Below, piece by piece: positions 45,146 through 54,240 of a stretch of 64,000 bases of DNA. The position numbers were made by a program, and so were the translations under genes. The notes beneath the pieces were generated by a model. It worked only from the letters and a program-made list of their open reading frames with translations, searched no databases and was not told where the DNA came from. This stretch comes from Spiribacter halobius (lineage in GTDB: Bacteria > Pseudomonadota > Gammaproteobacteria > Nitrococcales > Nitrococcaceae), in the NCBI RefSeq assembly GCF_020883455.1, contig NZ_CP086615.1, forward strand, positions 3,650,501-3,714,500, read 5' to 3'. Within the stretch, counting starts at the first letter, position 1. The number at the start of each line of letters is the position of its first letter.

Positions 45146-45808
45146 CTAAACCGCGTCCTCTTTGACCGGCGCAGCCCACGTCCTCGCCAAGCGACTCGCG
45201 TCGCTGAACGCCGAGGCAACTGACTGGCGATGGCGCTCGTCCCCGAACTCCTGGTAGTCAATGCTGATAACCGTCATCTCATCCACGCCCAGGTAGTGGG
45301 AAACGGTGCGGATGTGGGTCTCCAGATGATTCCAGTCCGAACGGATGCCACCTGGCTCAAATCCAAACTCGCCCCGAGCCGTCAATACCGCGAGCTTCTT
45401 GCCGCTCAAAATCGGGGCCAGGGGCCAGTCGCCCCGGGCGAGATCGAATGAGAACGTGCGATTGACTCGGATAACCTGGTCGAACCACGCCTTTAGCGCC
45501 GCGGGCATGCCGTAATTGTACATCGGGGTGCCTATAACAATTCCATCCACGGACTCAAGCTCATCAATCAGCTCGTCCGATGTCCGTAGTGCCGCCTGCT
45601 GCTCCGTGTTTCTCTGACTCGGATCAGTAAAGGCGGCCGCAATCCAGGCCTCGGTTACAAATGGCGGCGGATTGGTGCCGACGTCTCGATAAACCACCTC
45701 TACCTCGGGCCGCGCCAACCTCAGCTCGCTTACGAAGTGCGCGGAAAGGTCACGCGACAGGGATCGGGTCTTCCTCGCGCTGGCGTCAATGTGCAGGATT
45801 CTATCCAT
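45146..45808 (-). CDS. azoR: FMN-dependent NADH-azoreductase AzoR
   Basis: The 220-residue flavodoxin-like protein has ILHIDASARKTRSLSRDLSAHF for FMN phosphate binding, GIVIGTPMYNYGMPAALKAWFDQVIRVNRTF (MYN-F motif) and VLTARGEFG. It reduces quinones and azo compounds with NADH. The ATG at 45808 has GGAG upstream; the frame runs to 45850 but earlier sequence is not family-like. It is divergent from a LysR gene, which probably activates it, as known for quinone-inducible azoreductases. Confidence 0.94.
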   Translation of the reverse strand: MDRILHIDASARKTRSLSRDLSAHFVSELRLARPEVEVVYRDVGTNPPPFVTEAWIAAAFTDPSQRNTEQQAALRTSDELIDELESVDGIVIGTPMYNYGMPAALKAWFDQVIRVNRTFSFDLARGDWPLAPILSGKKLAVLTARGEFGFEPGGIRSDWNHLETHIRTVSHYLGVDEMTVISIDYQEFGDERHRQSVASAFSDASRLARTWAAPVKEDAV

Positions 45809-46037
45809 TTCGCGCGCTCCTCTATTGGCCGTTGAATAGCCGCATTGCATCCAACACGCCTTGGGACCGCAAATTCTTATTACTCAGCAACTAGCTGAAG
45901 CAGATTCAGCGCGGGCCCTACCGAATGCGACCGCGCCTGAGATTTTTTAGAAACCCAGGGGGGTCGCACTTATCAGCGGAAAGCAGGTTACGGCCGCGAT
46001 TGCTTGCGGTACTCGGGCCTATCATTAGACTGAACTC

Positions 46038-46979
46038 ATGCGCCGACTCCCACCGCTTCACTCTCTTCGTGCTTTCGAGGTCGCGGCTCGGCACTTGAGC
46101 TTTGTGGCTGCGGCCGAGGAGTTACACGTCACGCCAACGGCGATCAGTCACCAGATCAAGGCACTGGAGGATTATCTGGGTAAGCCCCTGTTCCGTCGGC
46201 GGCCGCGGCCGATGACGCTGACCGAAGCGGGCGAGCGACTCTATCCCGTGCTTCGAGATGGCTTTGGACAGTTCGCGGCCGCGCTCGATGAGATTCACGA
46301 CCCAGCGACGATTCAACGTCTGAAGATCACGACCACAACGGCATTCGCAAGCCGCTGGCTAGTGCCGAGACTCGAGAGCTTTCGCGCGGAAGCAGAGCAT
46401 ATCGACCTCGAGGTTCACGCCTCGGAAATGCCCGTTGACCTCCACGCGGGAGAGGCGGACATCGCCATTCGCTACGGCGCGACCCCGGGGGGTGACCTGC
46501 GCTGGCATGAGCTCTTCCGGGATCGCTACGTACCGGTCTGCCATCAGGCACTGGTCGCCGACGCGGAGTTGCCGCTACGGCCGAGTGAGCTCGCCGCTCG
46601 GCCGCTTATCCACTTCGAGTGGAAGCGCCCGACTCGGCTAACGCCCACCTGGGAGCGCTGGTTTGGCGAATCACCTGCGGCCGACAGCGGCGACGGCCTG
46701 CATAAGCCTCTCGGGCGCAAACTGGCATTCAGCGAAGAAAGTCACGCCATCGAAGCCGCCCTTGCGGGGCAGGGCATTGCACTTCTCAGCGACGTCCTGG
46801 TTGCCGGTGAGCTGAAGTCGGGCACCCTCGTGCAGGTCCACCCGTTCGCACTCGAAGGATTCACCTTCCACGCCGTCCATTTGCCTCATTCGGCCAAGGC
46901 CGATGTGATCGACGACTTCATCGAATGGGCAAAGGGACAGCACGGGGCCGCCCGCGACACGGCTACACGGTCTATTTGA
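46038..46979 (+). CDS. LysR-family regulator (GcvA-like)
   Basis: The 313-residue protein opens with LPPLHSLRAFEVAARHLSFVAAAEELHVTPTAISHQIKALE, the characteristic GcvA-type start, followed by the LysR substrate-binding domain (ASRWLVPRLESFRAEAEHIDLEVHAS, ADIAIRYG). GcvA-like proteins control amino-acid or beta-lactamase genes, but its position divergent from azoR suggests control of the azoreductase gene. Promoter elements for both genes lie in the 230-base gap. Confidence 0.93.
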   Translation: MRRLPPLHSLRAFEVAARHLSFVAAAEELHVTPTAISHQIKALEDYLGKPLFRRRPRPMTLTEAGERLYPVLRDGFGQFAAALDEIHDPATIQRLKITTTTAFASRWLVPRLESFRAEAEHIDLEVHASEMPVDLHAGEADIAIRYGATPGGDLRWHELFRDRYVPVCHQALVADAELPLRPSELAARPLIHFEWKRPTRLTPTWERWFGESPAADSGDGLHKPLGRKLAFSEESHAIEAALAGQGIALLSDVLVAGELKSGTLVQVHPFALEGFTFHAVHLPHSAKADVIDDFIEWAKGQHGAARDTATRSI

Positions 46980-47230
46980 GGTCCGCCGCGCGGCAGTGCC
47001 TTGGCGATGGCGCATAGCAGGGGCGCGAGTTCCACCGACGCCACCGATCCGTTAAATCCGGCTTGGTCGCGCCTCGCGCTCCGTCGTACCGCCGCCTCGG
47101 GTCCATATGGAGCTGAATCACGATCAGCGATGCGCTGAAAAAGAATCGCTTTGAATGGCCTCATGGTGTCGCAACAATGCCAAGACGGATGAAACAGCAC
47201 TTACGCTGAGCACAACGAGGAACCACCGGG
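46980..47230. other. Intergenic region before the deaminase gene
   Basis: About 250 bases with no supported gene. The CATCCGTCTTGGC region near 47176-47190 and AACGAGGAACCACCGGG before the start provide a weak ribosome site for the next gene. Confidence 0.35.
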
Positions 47231-47740
47231 ATGACCTCCGGGAACCATGACGAATCCGGGCCAGGGACGGCGTCGACCGGGGACGACCCACAAGGGCTCG
47301 ATGCGCAGTGGCTCGAGTCCGCGATCCAGGGCGCGGAGCGCCAGGCAAGAGACGGTGCACCGCCATTCTTCGCGGTCGTGGTTTTGAACGGGCAAGCGGT
47401 GGGCGCGGCCGGTAACACGGTAGTACTGAATAATGATCCCACGGCCCACGCGGAGATCATGGCCATCCGGGAGGCGTGCCGCGAGATCTCTCGCACGCGG
47501 CTCACCGGAGCAACGCTCTTCGCCTCCGCTGAGCCCTGTGCGCTATGTCTCGTGGCGGCCGCGTTCGCCGGCATCGAGCGCATCGTTTATGCCCTCGATG
47601 CTGATGGCGCCGCAGACGCAGGCTTCGATTACCGTGCGGGGCAAGCACTCCTTGGCTCTGGCATCCATGAATGCTTGCGTCTGGAACACCTGCCACTGCC
47701 GGACTCCATCCGCCCGTTTACCTCGTCTCGTTCGCGCTGA
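47231..47740 (+). CDS. Nucleoside/nucleobase deaminase (guanine deaminase-like)
   Basis: The 169-residue zinc deaminase has the motifs THAEIMAIREACRE (HAE, zinc His and catalytic Glu) near residue 77 and SAEPCALCLVAAAFAGIERIVYAL (PC-x2-C) near 105-125. These define the CDA/TadA/GuaD superfamily. The length and NNDPTAHAEIMAIR pattern are closest to bacterial guanine or cytosine-type nucleobase deaminases. It stands alone between the LysR gene and the restriction system. Confidence 0.88.
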   Translation: MTSGNHDESGPGTASTGDDPQGLDAQWLESAIQGAERQARDGAPPFFAVVVLNGQAVGAAGNTVVLNNDPTAHAEIMAIREACREISRTRLTGATLFASAEPCALCLVAAAFAGIERIVYALDADGAADAGFDYRAGQALLGSGIHECLRLEHLPLPDSIRPFTSSRSR

Positions 47741-47940
47741 GACAACACCCGGGAAGAGCGCACCGGGCGGGGCGTCAGGGTCCTTCCAGAGATGCTCCGG
47801 TTCCCCTCAAGGCATTTAGGCAAGGTGTTGAATATTATTCTCGCCCCAGCGAAAACGCCTCCGATACCTCTTGGGATCGGAAGCTTCGCTTTTGCCGGGG
47901 CACATGCTTCGTACGACAAATGTATGATTCGCACCTAACC

Positions 47941-48855
47941 TTAGCGTGTCTTCTCTATAAACTCACCCATCTTGTCGAGATCGTGAGCCCAAAACAGTGT
48001 CAGGTGACTATCTTGAGCTTGTTTTAGGTTACGCACGTTAAACACACCGGACAGTACTGCCGCCGGCACTACCTGATTCTCGCCGAGTTCGCGTCGCCAT
48101 ATCCCCGCCTTCACAGAAGCGTCATTATTAACGCGCTTAACACTGTTTGTTGAACTGTTGGAGACTTTGCACTCAACCGGCATAAGACGGCCGTCATAGA
48201 GGCGGATGGGAATGTCTGCTTTTCTGGATCCCACTAGACACTCCCCGCAGAACTGTCCAGCACCCGGGGCGTCAGCCAGCGTCCGAATGGTGCGCGGCGC
48301 AATCTCCTGGAACCCGATGCCACGCAGAAACTCTTTGACACCTCCCTCCTGCTTGTTTTTTCCGTCATTACGTCGCAACGTCGAGACGCGCTGCGCGGTA
48401 ATCAATGCGGCAGATGTTAGGACTGCGGCGCGTTTTTCGGCGTCGGTCGGTTCGCGGTTTTCAGCCACCCAGGGGAATCGCTTGGAGTCAAGCGCCTGAA
48501 CAATTGTGCTGAGAATGCGCTCAGCGGCTTGGTCATCCTGCTTGAGCCTGCTTGGCGCCAATGAAGCATCCGCAAGGACCTTCAGGTCGTCTTCTGAAAT
48601 CGGTGGGCCAGCAAGGTACCGTAAGGCGTCGCCGAGATTGTCCTCGAAAATACTGACTACCTGATCCGCAGTCATGCTCTTGAGATCGTGGGCGCCATGC
48701 TTCTCGAAAAGCGTCCGAAACTGAGCATCATGCGCATCAAAGGTCTTGCGCCACACCTCAACCGGCTCATCGAGACGTTCATGGCGGAATAGCGCTATAG
48801 CTTGTTCGACCTCGGCCTTGAGGTCAGCATCGCTCCATCTGGGCGGCTTGATCAT
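47941..48855 (-). CDS. XamI-type restriction endonuclease
   Basis: The 304-residue protein has a PD-(D/E)XK core: Asp214 in GSRKADIPIRLYDG and Glu228-Cys-Lys230 in RLMPVECKVSNSSTNS. The whole sequence (IKPPRWSDADLKAEVEQAI, FEDNLGDALRYL, GAGQFCGECLVGSRKADI) looks like the XamI restriction enzyme family, whose prototype cuts GTCGAC. The family match is from memory and was not searched. It overlaps the methyltransferase gene by four bases (ATGA) and is the last gene of a three-gene operon. Placing the endonuclease last delays its expression relative to the methylase. Confidence 0.8.
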   Translation of the reverse strand: MIKPPRWSDADLKAEVEQAIALFRHERLDEPVEVWRKTFDAHDAQFRTLFEKHGAHDLKSMTADQVVSIFEDNLGDALRYLAGPPISEDDLKVLADASLAPSRLKQDDQAAERILSTIVQALDSKRFPWVAENREPTDAEKRAAVLTSAALITAQRVSTLRRNDGKNKQEGGVKEFLRGIGFQEIAPRTIRTLADAPGAGQFCGECLVGSRKADIPIRLYDGRLMPVECKVSNSSTNSVKRVNNDASVKAGIWRRELGENQVVPAAVLSGVFNVRNLKQAQDSHLTLFWAHDLDKMGEFIEKTR

Positions 48856-50393
48856 GCCGTCAGTTGCTCTATCGGTGGAATAGCAATTCGCTCGAGCTCC
48901 TTGGGCTCAAATTTGGTAAGGCCTCCGGCGTATGTGCGCCCGGAATGGATACATACGTTATCCCTAAGGAACGCAGCGATCGCGTCAAGAGCCTCGTTAG
49001 AAAGGTTTTCCCTAGGATACAGGCCATGAGCAATATTTATGTGTCTCGCCCCGCACTGATTGCGTACAAAGGCGGGTGGGCGTCTAGCCATGTAGGTGCA
49101 TAGAATTGGCGCCGGCGGCTTTAAACCGACAGACCACCAAGCGGGGCGATGTCGTGCGATGTACGACTGGTGGGCGCCCTGCTGCTTTGCCCAGCGCAGA
49201 AACCGCATCACCATCCTGCGCTCTTCAGCATCCAACTCGCTGAGGTCTTGAGGAAGGTCAATGATTCGTTTTAGACCACGCGCGTCCACTAGGTCGTTTC
49301 CGGCGCTGATCAGCTCCTTGGCCCTCGTAACCGCGGGTGTGAGAAAACGCTCGGGTACTTGGGGGGCCGCGTCACCTCCAACCCAGACACGGTTTCCGCC
49401 AGTCACCTGCCCCCGGTGCACACGGCAAATCTCGCCAAGCTGCACGAAGCCGGCGGGTGGCCTAGGGCTGGGCCGTATGATCATGGACCAACGGTCGGCA
49501 CCAATAAGCTTTTCCCAGGAGACACCCCGTCCGCCGGATAGTCCGTTGAGTTTTGCTGCTGAGCCTACATTGCGAACACGGAACTTGTCCGCTTTCTGCC
49601 CAACCTTAAAGCAGGTTATGGCGCCCGTTGTAGTCGCGTCAGCGAAGGGCAAGGCCTTCGGATCGAGCACATGCAACGCAACGCCGCCCAAGTCCCGGCT
49701 CAGGAGCTGGCGCAAAAAGTCGCCGTAATTCACATCCAGCCACTCCGACGAAGTGATGAATGCTCCAACATCGCCGTGCCGGGCCAATTGAAGCGTCCGC
49801 AGGTAGAAGTGGAGGTGCAGCCCGGCGAGCTTGCTCGCTTTTACGCCGTATACGGCCGCACTGCGGGCGAACCACTCTTTCCATTCTTCGGCAATGTTGT
49901 GGTGTCGGACATACGGTGGATTCCCAATGAACAGCGTTTGTCCGTCAATTTTTGGAAGCCTGGTCTGTCTGTAATCATCTTCAATGACAGCGATTCGGTC
50001 TTCCAGTCCGACTGCCGCGACATTTGCTCGAAGAATCTGTACAGCAAGCGGGTCCGACTCTATGGCAACTATGCTTGCTTTAGGGAAAACGTCGGCCGCC
50101 TTAAGCGCAAAGCGCCCGGAGCCCGCGCCAGGATCCACAACGCGAGCAGGAGAAGCGTTGTTTCGCGCCCACCGCAACATCGAGTCGATAATCGGCCATG
50201 GTGTGTACGTGGCCCCGGCCCCCCGTCGAAACTCAGGAGAACGAATGGCGCAAAAGGCATCCCCAAGAGGGTCTTGGCCGCCAACGATCTGTCTCTGCAG
50301 GGCGAGAAGGGATTCCGATCCATCATCCCCCTTCATCGAATGAAGTTCGGCTGCGACACGTCCGAGATGTTCTTCTGAGTGGATGCCTGTCAT
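48852..50393 (-). CDS. N6-adenine DNA methyltransferase of the XamI-type system
   Basis: The 513-residue protein has an AdoMet-binding motif I (RVVDPGAGSGRFAL, residues 84-97) and the catalytic NPPYVRHH (158-165) of gamma-type adenine methylases. The C-terminal half holds the target-recognition region (LGEICRVHRGQVTGGNRVWV). It would methylate the adenine of the recognition site, expected to be GTCGAC if the endonuclease call is right. It overlaps the small RHH gene upstream by four bases and the endonuclease downstream by four, so all three are translated from one message. Confidence 0.88.
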   Translation of the reverse strand: MTGIHSEEHLGRVAAELHSMKGDDGSESLLALQRQIVGGQDPLGDAFCAIRSPEFRRGAGATYTPWPIIDSMLRWARNNASPARVVDPGAGSGRFALKAADVFPKASIVAIESDPLAVQILRANVAAVGLEDRIAVIEDDYRQTRLPKIDGQTLFIGNPPYVRHHNIAEEWKEWFARSAAVYGVKASKLAGLHLHFYLRTLQLARHGDVGAFITSSEWLDVNYGDFLRQLLSRDLGGVALHVLDPKALPFADATTTGAITCFKVGQKADKFRVRNVGSAAKLNGLSGGRGVSWEKLIGADRWSMIIRPSPRPPAGFVQLGEICRVHRGQVTGGNRVWVGGDAAPQVPERFLTPAVTRAKELISAGNDLVDARGLKRIIDLPQDLSELDAEERRMVMRFLRWAKQQGAHQSYIARHRPAWWSVGLKPPAPILCTYMARRPPAFVRNQCGARHINIAHGLYPRENLSNEALDAIAAFLRDNVCIHSGRTYAGGLTKFEPKELERIAIPPIEQLTA

Positions 50394-50575
50394 TCAGTTA
50401 GCCTATCACGAGACTTCTGGTAATCAGACCACATCTTCTCGAAAAGTTCGTTTAACCTTAGCCCCCGCATGGCAGCCTCGGACTTAAACGCTCTGGCGAG
50501 ATCAACAGGCACGCGGATACCTATGACCTGAGACTCTTTCGAGGTTGACTCGGGTTTGGACCGCACCATTTTCAT
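50390..50575 (-). CDS. Small ribbon-helix-helix protein, candidate controller of the restriction system
   Basis: The 61-residue basic protein contains QVIGIRVPVDLARAFKSEAAMRGLRLNELFEKM, the beta-strand then two-helix pattern of CopG/Arc-type DNA-binding proteins. It is the first gene of the restriction-modification operon and overlaps the methylase start (ATGA). The -10 box of its promoter ends seven bases before the ATG, so the message is predicted to start at or next to the AUG (leaderless), as for many restriction C-protein genes. Classical C proteins are helix-turn-helix, so an RHH controller would be a variant. Confidence 0.72.
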   Translation of the reverse strand: MKMVRSKPESTSKESQVIGIRVPVDLARAFKSEAAMRGLRLNELFEKMWSDYQKSRDRLTE

Positions 50576-50581
50576 AGGTCC

Positions 50582-50610
50582 ATCCTGTCGACAAGTCGAC
50601 CGTTTGTCAA
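50582..50610 (-). promoter_or_regulatory. Restriction operon promoter containing two GTCGAC sites
   Basis: On the minus strand, TTGACA (50605-50610) and CAGGAT (50582-50587) are separated by exactly 17 bases. The spacer carries GTCGAC at 50595-50600 and again at 50587-50592, the latter overlapping the first base of the -10 box. GTCGAC is the sequence recognised by the XamI/SalI group. Methylation of these sites could therefore alter promoter strength. Confidence 0.68.
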
Positions 50611-50649
50611 CACGTGTTTGGCGCAGGCCCTACCTATCAATGCAGAAGT

Positions 50650-52122
50650 TCAAGCGCGTTTCTCCAATAGTTTGCGCAGCTCTGCCGGCCCGCGGGCAAG
50701 CCCCAACAGCATGGCAGGCGTGTTGCCACAGTTGCGGTTGGGCGCCTCGTAGCAGTACGAGCAAAGCGTGAGAGGCTCCAGGGGCTTGATGATCACCTTC
50801 GGGTTATAGGGCGCCCGCCCGGTCCAGATACGGCGATCGCCGGCCGGCGTTGGGACGACGCATTCACGCGGTGACGGCCGACCTCGGGCGCGGTGGAGAA
50901 AGCGCTCGGTCGGCAGCAGCGAGCAGTGCAGGAGTATCTGCGCCACATGCCCCAGAACCTGCATTGGAAGGGCGACCTGATGAGAGAGGTGCTTCTTGAA
51001 GGCCCCGCTAGTGCCCCACCGGTGCGGCGTCCCGCGATCGTGCCAGTGACCCTGTTGCCGGTAATGCGCCTGCAGCGCGAGCTCTAGCAGCTCGCATTGG
51101 CCGCGCGCGAAGCTCACCTCTTCCCTTTCGATTCGGACCCGCCGCCTCTCGCTCTTCGCGCGTCGGCGCAGCCTTCACTTTGACGTGGAAGAGATGGCTT
51201 CAGCTCGGGATCACGCAGTCGCTGGCGGCGGCTATGTCAACAGTCTGTAGGCCGCTCTCTTGGTCGACCAAGAAGTGCGCCTCATCGAAGTCCTTCAGCC
51301 AAAGACGGAGCAGGTTGAAGTGAGCGTAGAGGAGGCACCCATCCCACGTTTGCGAGCCGTCGTCGGGGAGATTCGTCCAAGGGTCAGACTGATCTCTCGG
51401 CGACTCGGCATGCCGGCGCTTAAGGGAGCCCCGGCGCTAGTTGCGCCGCACGTGCGCCAGAGGCTCTTTCTGGGGCTCGGAAAGCGCCTCTCGGGGAATG
51501 CCATCCTTGCGCGCCCGAAAGATGCCCACGGAGCAGTCGGCGAGGAGTCAGTAGTTCGGGAAGCGCCGCCAGATATCAGGCATCAGGGGGTCGCCCGGCA
51601 ACATGGCGATCTCATTGACCTGCGTGACGTCGGAGCGCGCGTCATATTTTAAGTGCCCCAGGAAGGAATGCCCGGAGAGCAGCTCCATAGACACGACGGC
51701 CCGCAGAAGGGTCTCACGCTCCGCGGCGATGCCCAGGCACGCCTGGTAGGCGCGGTCTATGATGTCATAGGCCCTCTGCGGCCGGATCGGGAAGATCCCG
51801 ATCAGTCGATTGATGGGCATCGAGTTCAGCAGCACCTTCACGACCTGCTCGGTCCAGGAGCGGCGCTCCGCAAGCGCGCTACAGCCGGCGTCTTGCCGCA
51901 GACCTTGCAGCGAACCGAGGACGGGGTAGATTTGGCCTTTTCGCCTATCCGCGGCTGCGGGTTAGCCTCGACGGGGCCACAGTTGGGATCCTTGCCCCGA
52001 TTAAGTACTGGAGCGCCAAAATTTTCACAGACCGGGTTCTTGCAGTGGTTTATCTTGATGCCTTCAACCGCCCCCGAGACGCGAACCTTTCGAGAGTCTG
52101 AGCCGGATTTCTGGCTGGCCAA
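50650..52122 (-). pseudogene. Decayed zinc-ribbon transposase-like gene
   Basis: Minus-strand fragments in changing frames line up in order. The N-terminal zinc ribbon is INHCKNPVCENFGAPV with VRCKVCGKTPAVARL (52122 to about 51890). Next comes YDIIDRAYQACLGIAAERET with VVSMELLSGHSFLGHLKYD (51841-51548), then a piece with LKDFDEAHFLVDQESGLQT (near 51300). A C-terminal block follows, containing LCSYCYEAPNRNCGNTPAMLLGLARGP (51117-50650). The NTPAMxLGLAKGP ending and FLVDQESGL-type acidic motif resemble a group of large insertion-element proteins I recognise but cannot name. At least two frameshifts and stops interrupt it, so it is dead. Confidence 0.55.
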
Positions 52123-52364
52123 AGAAAAAGCCTCCTAAACCCAGAGCCTGAGCATGGGAGGCTATTGAAAAGCCTGCCAAGAAATTTTCAATACCCTAGC
52201 TGAATGCTGTCGGTTCCCCTATGCCTACTCCCGGGTGTAATCGATCCGGGGAAAGGTAGTCCTGTCCAACTTGAGCACGCTGGCGCTCACCTCCCTGTTG
52301 CATGCGCTGGCCGATACACCTCGTCCGCATGGCGCCGGTCGGGAGCGACTGACCGGCATTTCCC

Positions 52365-53051
52365 TCAGTCCACCCGAAAGCGCAGCTCGCTCGGCTCGGC
52401 TTCCGAACCGTTTACCTTGGTGATGTCCTGTGGGCAGGCGGACATCACGGCGATGCACGCGACTTCCGCGCGAAGAGAGACGGCGTCGCCCGGCCTGGCG
52501 ACCGGCGGCAGCCAGTCGAACGTCCCGTTCGAATCCACCGGTACGTTCATCCAGATATTGAAGGGGCTCGGTATTTCCGGCGCGGACATCCCGATTGCCA
52601 TGAGCGCCATTCGCAGATTGTCGGTGCAGTTGTCGTGGTAGTCCGCCACACCGAGCTCGCGATATCTCTCGAGGTCACAGGCCGCGATAAGCGTGTCATG
52701 GATCCCGGGGGACGAGTCCTCGATGATCGTGAGCAACGCCCGTCTGCGATTGCTGACCAAGGCATCCCCTACGCGCGGAATGGTTCTCCCGAGCGCGGTT
52801 CGCAGATGCTCCATTGAGAGGAACTCCCGCGGATCCCTCGCATTGAAGGCCCAGAAATCGCAGACCTGCGTGCCGCTCGGGTTCACAATCGTGAGCCGCT
52901 GGCCCACGTCGAGGCGAACAGCCCGCCCCTCCCGCGCCGGCACCCGATAGTCCCGCGCAAGTTCCGGTATGCCATCCGGCGAGATGGGCTGCGTAATGGT
53001 GTTGTTGAAGCCATCCGGCTCACTCGGCGCATAGGCGTACTCGGTATTCAT
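52365..53051 (-). CDS. DUF1989 (urea carboxylase-associated) protein
   Basis: The 228-residue protein has the DUF1989 motifs: RVPAREGRAVRLDVGQRLTIVNPSGTQVCDFWAFNA, STRTA-like LRTALGRTIPRVGDALVSNRRR, and a conserved DYHDNCTDNLRMAL. Two DUF1989 proteins occur in urea carboxylase/guanidine operons, and others accompany amine catabolism. The function is not established; Cys residues (VCDFW, NCTDN) suggest a metal site. It is the last gene of the eight-gene transport and catabolism operon. Confidence 0.88.
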   Translation of the reverse strand: MNTEYAYAPSEPDGFNNTITQPISPDGIPELARDYRVPAREGRAVRLDVGQRLTIVNPSGTQVCDFWAFNARDPREFLSMEHLRTALGRTIPRVGDALVSNRRRALLTIIEDSSPGIHDTLIAACDLERYRELGVADYHDNCTDNLRMALMAIGMSAPEIPSPFNIWMNVPVDSNGTFDWLPPVARPGDAVSLRAEVACIAVMSACPQDITKVNGSEAEPSELRFRVD

Positions 53052-53113
53052 CCGCTGCCATCCTGTTCAGTCTTCTCGTTGCCAGAGGCACGCCGCGGGT
53101 GGACGCTGCGTGG

Positions 53114-54190
53114 TCAAGCCGCCGCAACAAGGTGCGCATTGCTCGACTGCCATCGCGCGACGTACTCATCACCGACTTGGGGACTCAGGGCATCCAGCGC
53201 CTGCCGCGGGGTCTGCACGACCAGGGTGGTGCCGGCCGGCGTCTCCAGGTGCAGGTTGACGTTGGCGCCGATGAACTCCTCGCCGACGAGGCGGCAGGCG
53301 ACACCGTCCCCCTCCATGGCAAGCTCCATCTGGTCGGCAGAGACGATGAGATCCACGTTCGAGCCGGTTTGCGGGTTGAGCTCCGAAGCACGGGTCACGT
53401 CGAAGACACCGTCCGCTGTCTCGACTGTGACGACCTCGTCCTCCACGCGGCGAACGGTGCCGGAGAAGATGTTGTTCGCCCCGAGGAATTCGGCGACGAA
53501 CCGTGAGCGTGGGCGCTCATAGACCTCGCGCGGGCGGCCGATCTGCTCGATTCGCCCCTCGTTCATGATCACCACGCGGTCCGCGAGCGCGAAGGCCTCG
53601 GAGTGGCTGTGGGTGACGAGAATGAAGGTAATCCCAAGCTCGCGCTGCAGCCGGCTTATGACGCCTTGCATGCGCACCGTGAGACTCGCATCCAGTGCGC
53701 TGAACGGCTCATCGAGGAGCAGCATGGGCGGCTCGGTTACCAGCGCCCGCGCCAGTGCCACGCGCTGCTTCTGTCCCCCGGACAGTTGCTCGATCCCACG
53801 CTCGGCGAGGTGCGCAATCTCCATGCGCTCAAGCCACTGGAGCGCACGGCGCCTGCGCTCGGCCTTGGCCACGCCACGCATCCGCAGGCCGAACTCGACG
53901 TTTTCCACGACCGTGAGGAACGGGAACAAGGCGAGCGACTGCCACACGAGCGGGGCCTCGCGGTCGCAAGCCGAGACCCCGTTCATTGGCTTGCCCGCAA
54001 TTCGAATGCTCCCGGCGCTGGGTGTCTCAAGCCCCGCGATCATGCGCAGCAGCGTTGTCTTTCCGCAGCCGCTACTTCCCATGATCGCGAGGAACTCGCC
54101 GTTCTCGATGCCAAGGCTGATGTCATCGACCACGGCAGTGGTGCCGAAACGCTTGGTCACCGATTCAATATCAACGAAGCACGTATTCAT
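53114..54190 (-). CDS. ABC transporter ATPase (PotA-like)
   Basis: The 358-residue ATPase has Walker A (MGSSGCGKTTLLRM), Q-loop, signature LSGGQKQRVALARAL and Walker B LLLDEPFSALD. Its C-terminal TOBE regulatory domain (NNIFSGTVRRVEDEVVTVE, GVACRLVGEEFIGANVNLH) is typical of PotA/FbpC. It energises the adjoining permeases for a polyamine- or iron-type substrate. The ATG at 54190 has GGGAGG upstream; the longer frame to 54862 runs antisense-like through the permease gene and is not coding. Confidence 0.95.
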   Translation of the reverse strand: MNTCFVDIESVTKRFGTTAVVDDISLGIENGEFLAIMGSSGCGKTTLLRMIAGLETPSAGSIRIAGKPMNGVSACDREAPLVWQSLALFPFLTVVENVEFGLRMRGVAKAERRRRALQWLERMEIAHLAERGIEQLSGGQKQRVALARALVTEPPMLLLDEPFSALDASLTVRMQGVISRLQRELGITFILVTHSHSEAFALADRVVIMNEGRIEQIGRPREVYERPRSRFVAEFLGANNIFSGTVRRVEDEVVTVETADGVFDVTRASELNPQTGSNVDLIVSADQMELAMEGDGVACRLVGEEFIGANVNLHLETPAGTTLVVQTPRQALDALSPQVGDEYVARWQSSNAHLVAAA

Positions 54191-54240
54191 TTCGGATTCC
54201 TCCCGGCATTGGCGCCGCCACGCGCGACCCTCGCCGACCG

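Noticed and set aside
45840-47900. Two short similar stretches (near 45845 and 47850, both reading S-x-T-x-W-D-R-K)
   Set aside because: Similarity spans fewer than 30 bases and has mismatches; too weak to call a repeat.
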